A DNA stretch of 47,441 bases from Opitutia bacterium (GTDB lineage Bacteria > Verrucomicrobiota > Verrucomicrobiia > Opitutales > Opitutaceae): the NCBI GenBank assembly GCA_947474365.1, contig CANJIU010000078.1, positions 1 through 47,441 of the forward strand, written 5' to 3'. Both the position numbers and the translations under genes were made by a program. The notes under the pieces are model-generated. The model saw nothing but the letters and a program-made list of their open reading frames with translations, made no database searches and was not told the origin of the DNA. This document shows, piece by piece, positions 41,401-47,441 of this stretch; position 1 is the stretch's first letter, and every line of letters begins with the position of its first letter.

Positions 41401-43544
41401 GTGACTATCTCAACCCCAATTGCATCGGCTTCCAGGGCATCTTCCGGGTGAAACTCAGCGACGACGGCGCGGGCATCAAGGGCACGAAGGAGAAGGATAT
41501 TGTCCAGTCGACCGACAAAAATTTCCGCCCCATCGACACCAGTGTGGGCCCCGATGGCGCGCTGTATGTGGTGGATTGGCACAACCCCCTCATCGGCCAT
41601 CTCCAGAGCCATCTCCGCGACGCCAATCGCGACCACGAGCACGGCCGCATCTACCGCATCACGGCCGAGGGACGCCCACTCGCGTGGCAGCCCAAGATCG
41701 ACGGCGAGCCCATCCCGGCGCTCCTCAATCTGCTCAAGCGCGGTGAAAACCAGATTCGCAACCTGGCCAAGATCGAGCTCGGCAAGCACGACTCCGCCAA
41801 GGTCATCGCCGCGTTGAAGCCGTGGATCGCGGGCCTCGACAAGAGCGATGCCGACTACCAGCACCATCTCACCGAGGCACTCTGGGTTCACCAATGGCAC
41901 AACGTCGTCAACCCCGAACTGGTCACCCAGCTGCTCAGTTCACCGGACGCCAACGCCCGCGCCGCGGCGACCCGCGTGCTCTGCTACTGGCGCGACCGCG
42001 TGCCGAATGCCCTCGCGCTACTCCAGCGCCAGTCCACCGATGAGAACCAGCGCGTGCGGCTACATGCGGTGCGCGCCGCGAGCTTCTTCGACGTGCCGGA
42101 GGCGACGGAGGTCGCCCTCGCCGCCGCCAAGTTGTCCGTCGACTACTATCTCGACTACGTGATCGGCGAAACGCTCCGTCAACTGCGCCCGCTCTGGCGC
42201 AAGCGCATGAGCGAAGGCGGCAAATTCGCCAGCGGCGATCCCGCCAGCGCGCGCTACCTGCTCCGTACGCTCACCGTCGCCGAGGTGCTGAATATGCCGC
42301 GCACGGATGACGTGTGCGAAAATCTGCTCGGCCGCAGCGGCGTCACGGATGCCAACCGTGCCGAAGCCCTCGCGACGCTCGCGAAACTCCGGAAGGAATC
42401 TCCCGTGGCACTGTTGGCCAAGACGATCGATTCGCCTGGGGAGGTTGACGTTCGCGCCGTCGGCCGTCTCCTGCTCGCGCAATCGTCGGCCGATTTGAAG
42501 CCGCACCGTGCCGCGCTGCTCAAACTCGCGCTCGCCGACAACTCCGAGGCCCGCACGTGGGGATTCGCCGCCGTGGCCCTCGGAGATGGCTCGCTCGATC
42601 AGGTCTGGCAGGAGGCCGCGACGTCACCGCTCTCGCAGGCGAGCCTCCTTGGCGGCATTCATCTCATGCCCAACGCCGAGTTGCGCGCGACCGCCTTCGA
42701 CCGGGTGATGCGGATTCTCGCGATGCCCCTGACCGACATCCAGGGCCCAGACCATATCGTGACAGCGATTCAACGCGACGCGATCCGCTCCGCCGTGAGC
42801 ACGCGCCGCGAGCCGGAGAAAGTCTTTGCCGCACTCGTCGCGATGATTGAACGTGGCTATCAGGCCACGACCGCCGCACAGGGCATTCGTGCCCTTCCCC
42901 GCCCCAGCTGGACCCCCGCGCTCGCCGGTTCCGCCGCTCGCGCCCTCGTCGCGTGGGCCGGCAAGACCCATCCCAGCGAACGCACCAGCCGCGACTACGT
43001 GGAGGCGATCCAAGTCGCCGACGAGTTGACCGCCACGATCCCGGGCGAGGAGGCCGATCCGATCCGCAAATCCCTCTCCGGCCTGCGCGTCGCGGTGTTC
43101 ATCGTTCGCTCCGTCTTCGAACAGATGCGCTACGACACCCCGCGCATCGTCGTCCAGTCCGGCCGCCCCTTCGAAATCATTTTTGAAAACCCGGACGTGA
43201 TGCCGCACAATCTTGTGGTGGTGAAGCCCGACACCCGCGCGAAAATAGGCACCGCCGCGATGGAACTTCCCCCGGAGTTCCTCGATCGCAGCGGCCGCGC
43301 CTGGGTTCCCGAATCCAAGGACATCATCGCCGCCACCAAGCTCATCGAGCCCGGCCGCAGTGAAACCCTGCGCATTGCCGGAAACGCGCTGCGCACAGAG
43401 GGCGTCTACGAGTATGTGTGCACCTTCCCCGGCCATTGGACCGTGATGTTCGGCCAGCTTGTCGTCACCAAGGACGTCGATGCCTACCTCAAGGCCAATC
43501 CGCCCGCTGCGCCCGCTGCGCCCGCAGCGGTCCACAAGCACTAA
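38478..43544 (+). CDS. Giant secreted ThuA / SGNH / PVC-propeller / HEAT / cupredoxin protein
   Basis: A 1688-aa exported protein. The signal peptide is MILRRLLPIASLALALAASA (cleaved near 22). The order is: ThuA-like domain (about 38-305; KHVVLLSGDEEYRGEESLPM and RTSTHSFNFP); Pro-rich linker; SGNH-hydrolase-like domain (388-600; GNGLADRMQHHGWLETM, FFGYNESFAGPEGLPKF, NGVHLSEAG; the usual GDS Ser is Asn-Gly here); and a PVC-type dehydrogenase-like beta-propeller (about 725-1075) with calcium-type loops DTDRDGRAD and DTDGDGKAD. Alpha-helical HEAT-like repeats follow (1090-1530). The type I copper cupredoxin domain (1540-1670) has ligands His1577 (DVMPHNLV), Cys1648, His1653 and Met1657 (VCTFPGHWTVMFG). 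No CxxCH haem site occurs, although many relatives end in a c-type cytochrome. Likely periplasmic sugar oxidation or electron transfer; the substrate is unknown. Confidence 0.88.
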   Translation: MILRRLLPIASLALALAASAFAQSTLVLTPPAGVKSQGKHVVLLSGDEEYRGEESLPMLAKILSQRHGFKATVLFALDPDGTINPENQKSLPGAEALDSADLIILALRFRNWPDNQMKHFVDAWHRGVPIIALRTSTHSFNFPASSAWAGYSYNAKAPWVGGWGKYVLGETWVTHWGKHKFEATRGVIEPSAKNDPLLHGVTNVFGNSDVYEAYPPADAKILLRGLVLKGMNPTDAPADHRKARASDKKEQGVNDPAMPVVWTRLHRNDAGTENKILTTTLGAATDLENEDLRRLVVNGVYWGLGLSVPAKADVRLVDPYTPRMYGFKGQRYGLKPADYALGKTVREGDTPPPAPPPAPKKTAAMPSAPALSSPPSALSSASTPPFQLNAGDHVAIIGNGLADRMQHHGWLETMIHAKHPAHQIVVRNLSTPGDEVVTRARSKDFGTPDEWLAKVQAGVVFSFFGYNESFAGPEGLPKFKEDLEKFLRDTRAKNYNGLGAPRIVLFSPIATEKHPDPNYTFKPEINANLAAYSAAMAEVCRDQAGVTFVDLFKPSQEVFAEAARTGQALTINGVHLSEAGEAKIAEKIYPTLFGGAAPAMNTPEAQKLRAAVNAKNEMWHSRYRTVDGYNVYGDRSKIAYESHPDVPKITNTQIMMEEMAQRDVMTANLERRAWALAAGKTGPVAMLPLPVVTAFGTNKPGPNIDGTYEFLDGDEAIAKMTLAPGLKANLFASEKQFPELAKAVQMAWDTKGRLWVAVWPNYPERTPTSKLGDSIIILEDTDRDGRADKVTHFIDNLNCPTGFQFFKDGILLMQAPDLWFVRDTDGDGKADTKERVLMGMDSADSHHTANSLIYEPGGAILLSDGVFHRSQVETVNGVVRNIDGAIYRYEPLTAKFETYVAYGFANPHGRAFDYWGNDIITDATGNNTYFGAGFSGHLDYPAKHPKMKTIWDRPSRPSAGSTILTSRHFPDEYWGDYLNPNCIGFQGIFRVKLSDDGAGIKGTKEKDIVQSTDKNFRPIDTSVGPDGALYVVDWHNPLIGHLQSHLRDANRDHEHGRIYRITAEGRPLAWQPKIDGEPIPALLNLLKRGENQIRNLAKIELGKHDSAKVIAALKPWIAGLDKSDADYQHHLTEALWVHQWHNVVNPELVTQLLSSPDANARAAATRVLCYWRDRVPNALALLQRQSTDENQRVRLHAVRAASFFDVPEATEVALAAAKLSVDYYLDYVIGETLRQLRPLWRKRMSEGGKFASGDPASARYLLRTLTVAEVLNMPRTDDVCENLLGRSGVTDANRAEALATLAKLRKESPVALLAKTIDSPGEVDVRAVGRLLLAQSSADLKPHRAALLKLALADNSEARTWGFAAVALGDGSLDQVWQEAATSPLSQASLLGGIHLMPNAELRATAFDRVMRILAMPLTDIQGPDHIVTAIQRDAIRSAVSTRREPEKVFAALVAMIERGYQATTAAQGIRALPRPSWTPALAGSAARALVAWAGKTHPSERTSRDYVEAIQVADELTATIPGEEADPIRKSLSGLRVAVFIVRSVFEQMRYDTPRIVVQSGRPFEIIFENPDVMPHNLVVVKPDTRAKIGTAAMELPPEFLDRSGRAWVPESKDIIAATKLIEPGRSETLRIAGNALRTEGVYEYVCTFPGHWTVMFGQLVVTKDVDAYLKANPPAAPAAPAAVHKH

Positions 43545-43553
43545 ATATTTTGG

Positions 43554-43674
43554 AACGCTAATCCTCGCTTATCTTCGCGAATCAAAACCAACCTCCGCCG
43601 CTCGCCGATTAGGCGAGGCCTTTCAATTCACGCCAGCCCATCGAGCTTTTGAAAGATGAGTGAAGATTAGCGTT
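43554..43674. repeat. Imperfect 22-bp inverted repeat (AACGCTAATC family)
   Basis: The left arm 43554-43575 begins AACGCTAATCCTCGC. The right arm 43653-43674 is its reverse complement with 3 mismatches in 22. It almost fills the gap between the giant secreted protein and the DUF1080 gene. A smaller stem CTCGCC / GGCGAG lies inside. No T-tract terminator is formed. Confidence 0.65.
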
Positions 43675-43690
43675 TCCCTTTTTTTCTCCT

Positions 43691-44455
43691 ATGAAACTCC
43701 ATCGCTCCCGCTTCATCGCGCTATCCCTCGGCTTCGCTGCTTTTGCGTCGCTCTCCTTCGCCGCCGACGGCGGCTTCAAATCCATCTTCAACGGCAAGGA
43801 TCTCACTGGCTGGGACGGCAACAAGGAGCTCTGGACCGTTCGCGATGGCGCCATCACGGGCCAAACCACGGCGGAGAAGCCGCTCAAGTCGAACACGTTT
43901 CTGATCTACAAGGCGGGTGAGCCGGCGAATTTTGAGCTGCGCATGCAATTCAAACTCACCGGTCAAAACGACAAGAACTGGGGCAATTCCGGCGTACAAT
44001 ACCGGAGCCACATCGTTGACGCCGCGGGCTTCGTCGTCGGCGGCTACCAGGCCGACATCGATTCCCCGTTCAAATACACCGGGATGCTGTACGAGGAAAA
44101 GGGCCGCGGCATCCTGATGTCGACCGGGGAAAAGATTCGGATCGGCGCCACCACGGTGACCGCAGACTCCAAAAAGAAGGACGGCAAGAAGAAGAACACG
44201 CAGGTTGAAAAACTCGGCGTCGCCACTCCGGCCTCCGAGATTCAAGCCGCCTACAAGCTGGGTGAATGGAACGAAATCCGGATCGTCGCCCAGGGAAACC
44301 ACCTGCAGCACTACATCAACGGCAAGCTCACCGCCGACGTCACCGACACCGACAATGAAAACGGCGCCAAGTCCGGGGTAATCGCACTCCAACTCCACCA
44401 GGGCCAGCCGATGACGATTCAGTTCAAGAACGTACAGCTCAAGACCCTGCCGTAA
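43691..44455 (+). CDS. DUF1080 (3-keto-disaccharide hydrolase-like) secreted protein
   Basis: A 254-aa exported protein. The signal peptide is MKLHRSRFIALSLGFAAFAS ending SFA-AD. The mature part is a concanavalin-like beta-sandwich of the DUF1080 / 3-keto-disaccharide hydrolase family: FKSIFNGKDLTGWDGNKELW, TVRDGAITGQT, NFELRMQFKL, NSGVQYRSHI, GGYQADIDSPFKYTGMLYEE and WNEIRIVAQGNHLQHYINGK. The pattern L-x-GW ... N-SG-v-xxR ... GYQ-D is diagnostic. An insertion rich in Lys (DSKKKDGKKKNTQVEK) is seen near residues 155-172. Family members cleave glycosidic bonds of 3-keto sugars, matching the oxidoreductase in the same locus. Export implies action in the periplasm or outside. Confidence 0.9.
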   Translation: MKLHRSRFIALSLGFAAFASLSFAADGGFKSIFNGKDLTGWDGNKELWTVRDGAITGQTTAEKPLKSNTFLIYKAGEPANFELRMQFKLTGQNDKNWGNSGVQYRSHIVDAAGFVVGGYQADIDSPFKYTGMLYEEKGRGILMSTGEKIRIGATTVTADSKKKDGKKKNTQVEKLGVATPASEIQAAYKLGEWNEIRIVAQGNHLQHYINGKLTADVTDTDNENGAKSGVIALQLHQGQPMTIQFKNVQLKTLP

Positions 44456-44463
44456 GTGTTTCC

Positions 44464-44505
44464 GGGGCGGAGCGCGATCGGGATGACGCGCTCCGTCTCC
44501 GCCCC
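44464..44505 (+). terminator. Strong GC-rich hairpin between DUF1080 and the TonB receptor
   Basis: Two overlapping stems are possible. GGGGCGGAG pairs with CTCCGCCCC (44464-44472 and 44497-44505), or CGGAGCGCG pairs with CGCGCTCCG (44468-44476 and 44487-44495). Both are perfect 9-bp stems sharing bases, so they compete. Only ATCTTC follows, not a T-run, and the receptor ATG is 6 bases downstream. It may be a weak terminator or a translational control hairpin for the receptor. Confidence 0.5.
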
Positions 44506-44511
44506 ATCTTC

Positions 44512-47283
44512 ATGAACCCCACGCCACGCCTGCTTCGCTTCAGCGGCTTGTTCGCCGCCGCCAGTCTAGCCGCCCAGGTCGCGCCGGCGCCGTCATCCTC
44601 GTCGGCGCCAACCTCCTCCGCCGCCGCAAAGAGCGACGCCCTCAAACTCGATGAGTTTGTTGTCACCGGAGTTTTCAACGCGACCGAGGTAAAGAAAGCC
44701 ACGACCGCCATCACCGCTCTCACCGCCGACATGCTGGCCGAGCAGGTCGCTCTTAGCGCGGACGACATGCTGCTCAACGTCGCCGGCGTCTTCGTCAATT
44801 CCTCCCTCGGTGAAATCCGCGGGATGGTTTATTCCCGCGGCATCTCGGCGGACAGTTCCGACGGCGCCAACGGCACCTACTATGTTTCGATGCAGGAAGA
44901 CGGCCTGCCGTTCACGAATGTCAGTTTTGGCAACTTCGGCGCGGGCTATTTCAACCGCCCCGACGCCACCCTCCAGCGCGTCGAGGCCGTGCGTGGAGGC
45001 AGTGCGTCCATCACGTCGTCCAATTCTCCCGGCGGCGTGTTCAATTACATCACTCGCACCGGCACGTCCCGCCCGGGCGGCGAGATCCGCACGCGCTACG
45101 GCCTCGAAGGCCGCGGCTCACCCCAGTATCGGACCGATGGCACGATGGGCGGCCCCCTTGGCACCAAGGGCTGGACTTATAACGTCGGCGGTTTCTACCG
45201 CTACGCCGAGGGTCACCGCCCCGCGAACGGTTATCCGATGAACAACGGTTTCGGCCTGCACGGGAATGTCTTCAAGGACTACGGCCACGGCTCGTTGAAA
45301 ATCTACGGCAAGTATCTCGACGACCGGAATCACTGGTATGAGTACCTCCTCGCGCGCGACCCGCAGAATCCGAAGCAGTATCCCGGCCTGAGCCGCTTCA
45401 GCACTAACCTGTTTCCCAAGGCCTCGTTTCAATATCCGCGCGAAGCCGAAAACACCCTCGCCACCTTCGACACCGCCGATGCCGTCCGCTCGCGCTCGCG
45501 TTACGTCGGTGCCGAGTGGAAACACGAGTTCGGCGACGGCTGGTCGATCAGCCAAAACGTGAGAGCCAGCCGCGACTGGGCCGACTGGAATTCCAGCTCC
45601 GGCGTCACGCCCCGCTCACTCGAGTGGCCGAATTTTTTCAGCACGATGGGGATTCAATTCAGCGGCGGGGGCCAGAACGGTCGCGTGCCCGCCGGCCTCT
45701 ATCGTTTCGCCGATCGCAAGAGCGGTACCGTGTACGCAGAAGTCACCTCCAACGGCAACTACACGGTCAACGCCAACGCGCTCAACAACGCCGGGCAGGT
45801 CGTCCGCTTCGCCAATCTGCCCAACGGTCACATCCTGTCTGCCGCCCTCTGGACCAACAACGGCCGCGTCGCCAACGAACACATGGACGAGATCATGGAC
45901 AATCTCACCGTCACCAAACGGTGGCGCAGCCACACGTTTGTCGGCGGCGGGTACTTCGGTTACTCCAACATCTCCGACCGCCAGTCCAGCGGCGGTCGCA
46001 CCGCCTCGCCCCTGACCGAACAACCCGAACCCCTCGCGATCACCTGGATTCCCGCCACGACCGCCACGGCCCCGGCCGGCACACCCGCCGCGGCGCTCAC
46101 CGCCGTCGCAGGATTCGGCGGTCGCCCCGTCCTCCTCACCAACCCCGAAGGCTTCACCGCCCTTGGTGTCGGCTATGTGCGCGACGCGGCCATCGCGCGC
46201 CAGTTCGCCGCCTTCTTCGGCCACAAATGGGAGATTTCTCCGCGCTGGGGCATCGATTGGGGCGTCCGCAGCGAAACCTACCGGGTCGACGGCTACAACC
46301 AATCCGGCTCCCAAAACGCGCGCGGCAACTGGGATCCCACCTACGGCGGCGCCGACGGCGATCCGTTCACAATGGCCGACAATCGTTTTCAGGTTCCAAA
46401 CCCCGCCGCAAAATGGAACTTCGACAAAAGCGTCCGCAGCTTTTCGTGGTCCACCGCGAGCAATTTCGTGATCAATGGCGAAAACTCATTCTACGTCCGC
46501 TACGCCGAAGGGGAGAAGGCTCCCGATTACGGCTTCTTCCGCAATTACAACTCAGTTTTTCGCATCAACAACCTCAAGCCACGCCCCCAAACCATCCAGC
46601 AGGTCGAACTCGGCTATCGCTGGAAACGGGGCCCCGTGACACTCACGGCCACGCCCTTTTACAGCCATCTCGACAACATTCTGGCCATCACCCAGGCGAC
46701 CGAGTCCGACGGGATTACCCTCTACTTCCCCGACCCGGTCTACAACTCGACGACCTCGTATGGCCTCGAGCTCGACGGCACGGTGCGTCTCTCGGAACGC
46801 TGGAGCGTGCGCAGCGTCTTCACGGCGCAGAAGGCCAAGAACGACGTTTGGAAGATCTTCCAGGCCGGCGTGAACGGCCGCAACGACGACACCTACCTCG
46901 ATCTCTCGGGCCGGCCGGCCGACAACAATCCTGACTTCATCCTCCACAACACGCTGACGTACCGCACGCCGAAATATTTCGCCAACCTCAACTGGAAACA
47001 CATGGGCGAACGCGCGGGTAACGCCGCCAACGTGATCATGCTCCCGCGCTTCAACCAATTCGATTTGGGGATGGGTTGGACGTTCTCCCGCAGCTTCTCC
47101 GTCAATTTCAACATCAACAACCTCACTGACAGCGAAGGCGTGATGACCTGGCGCGGTTGGGGCGTGAACCCCGGTGATCGGCAGAGCTTCACCTCACTGC
47201 CCGCGACCGGCAAGGACACCATGCTCCAATACGTGCCGGTCCAGCCCCGCGCGTACTTCGTGTCGACGACGTACAAATTCTAA
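44512..47283 (+). CDS. TonB-dependent outer-membrane receptor
   Basis: A 923-aa outer-membrane transporter driven by TonB. A signal peptide (MNPTPRLLRFSGLFAAASLA) is followed by an Ala/Ser/Pro-rich linker, then ALKLDEFVVTGVF (about residues 44-56), the TonB-box-like motif usual in Opitutaceae receptors. The plug domain includes DDMLLNVAGVFVNSS, RGISADSSDGANGTYY and LQRVEAVRGGSASITSSNSP, with GGVFNYITRTGT closing it. The beta-barrel runs from about 200 to the end and finishes with PRAYFVSTTYKF, whose terminal Phe is the BAM signal. It is the last gene of the sugar locus and probably imports the oligosaccharide or glycoside the locus degrades. The substrate is not predictable. The ATG at 44512 is adjacent to a strong hairpin. 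Confidence 0.93.
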   Translation: MNPTPRLLRFSGLFAAASLAAQVAPAPSSSSAPTSSAAAKSDALKLDEFVVTGVFNATEVKKATTAITALTADMLAEQVALSADDMLLNVAGVFVNSSLGEIRGMVYSRGISADSSDGANGTYYVSMQEDGLPFTNVSFGNFGAGYFNRPDATLQRVEAVRGGSASITSSNSPGGVFNYITRTGTSRPGGEIRTRYGLEGRGSPQYRTDGTMGGPLGTKGWTYNVGGFYRYAEGHRPANGYPMNNGFGLHGNVFKDYGHGSLKIYGKYLDDRNHWYEYLLARDPQNPKQYPGLSRFSTNLFPKASFQYPREAENTLATFDTADAVRSRSRYVGAEWKHEFGDGWSISQNVRASRDWADWNSSSGVTPRSLEWPNFFSTMGIQFSGGGQNGRVPAGLYRFADRKSGTVYAEVTSNGNYTVNANALNNAGQVVRFANLPNGHILSAALWTNNGRVANEHMDEIMDNLTVTKRWRSHTFVGGGYFGYSNISDRQSSGGRTASPLTEQPEPLAITWIPATTATAPAGTPAAALTAVAGFGGRPVLLTNPEGFTALGVGYVRDAAIARQFAAFFGHKWEISPRWGIDWGVRSETYRVDGYNQSGSQNARGNWDPTYGGADGDPFTMADNRFQVPNPAAKWNFDKSVRSFSWSTASNFVINGENSFYVRYAEGEKAPDYGFFRNYNSVFRINNLKPRPQTIQQVELGYRWKRGPVTLTATPFYSHLDNILAITQATESDGITLYFPDPVYNSTTSYGLELDGTVRLSERWSVRSVFTAQKAKNDVWKIFQAGVNGRNDDTYLDLSGRPADNNPDFILHNTLTYRTPKYFANLNWKHMGERAGNAANVIMLPRFNQFDLGMGWTFSRSFSVNFNINNLTDSEGVMTWRGWGVNPGDRQSFTSLPATGKDTMLQYVPVQPRAYFVSTTYKF

Positions 47284-47441
47284 AGATGATTAATCGTCGT
47301 TTGTCATTCTGAGACCCAGATCAAGCCGCGGCGGCTTGCGTGGAACAAGCCAATGAACTTTGGTGGCGAGAGTCGAAGCCGTGAGGCGCAGCGTGGCCGT
47401 CGCTCGCATGGTGCTTTTTTGCCCGTGTCTGAGAGTGGTTC
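47284..47441. other. Window end, no gene seen
   Basis: 158 bases after the receptor. There is a GTTTGTCATTCTGAG stretch and a small AAGCCGC/GGCGGCTT stem, but no supported gene or terminator before the window ends. Confidence 0.4.

Overview
The window is GC-rich bacterial chromosome, most likely from the Verrucomicrobiota, family Opitutaceae or a close relative. This rests on gene content rather than a marker gene: a TonB-dependent receptor with the 'DEFVVTG' N-terminal motif, a PEP-CTERM protein, a PVC-type multidomain secreted protein, DUF1080 and Gfo/Idh/MocA genes, DUF5069, and intergenic 'GTAGCGAGTAGTGAG'-type repeats. Many start codons follow a pyrimidine-rich tract instead of a Shine-Dalgarno sequence. 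No rRNA, tRNA or CRISPR array was seen.

Layout. 1-140: the 3' end of an ISAzo13-like transposase, abutting a penicillin-acylase-family gene that appears to have lost its signal peptide. 2510-11153 (minus): one giant cyclic beta-1,2-glucan synthase gene, split into two frames by a G8 homopolymer. 11267-12628 (minus): a small lipoprotein and an ArfB-like GGQ protein, preceded by a decayed partial copy of its own N-terminus. 12710-20159 (plus): a complete Bat-type operon (MoxR ATPase, DUF58, BatA, BatB-BatC fusion, BatD-BatE-SH3 fusion). 20195-25064: mostly single housekeeping genes (Nudix and LOG on minus; GluQ and MogA on plus; PEP-CTERM protein and small membrane protein on minus; DUF5069 on plus; MazG on minus). 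25394-27565: a small heat-shock protein behind a long leader hairpin, and an MFS transporter, separated by a bidirectional terminator. 28358-32301: an unusual membrane protein combining a thioredoxin-like and an Mrr-like domain, divergent from recQ, then a PIN-domain toxin-antitoxin pair.

32631-47283: an unknown conserved protein on minus, then a sugar-utilisation locus on plus. The locus contains a PAS-AraC regulator, a cupin protein, a TIM-barrel isomerase-like protein, a Gfo/Idh/MocA oxidoreductase, a 1688-aa ThuA/SGNH/PVC-propeller/cupredoxin protein, a DUF1080 3-keto-glycoside-hydrolase-like protein and a TonB receptor. Together these fit uptake of an oligosaccharide or glycoside and its breakdown through 3-keto (oxidised) sugar intermediates, with electrons perhaps passed to the cupredoxin domain. 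That pathway is inference from family membership.

The strongest unexplained signal is non-coding. Between the divergent genes at 33188 and 33579 there is an array of eight 5-bp cores, four GCGAT-type followed by four ATCGC. They are spaced exactly 11 bp apart within each half and placed with exact dyad symmetry around position 33330.5. A perfect 14-bp hairpin follows immediately. This looks like a helically phased protein-binding array and is not explained by any gene seen here.
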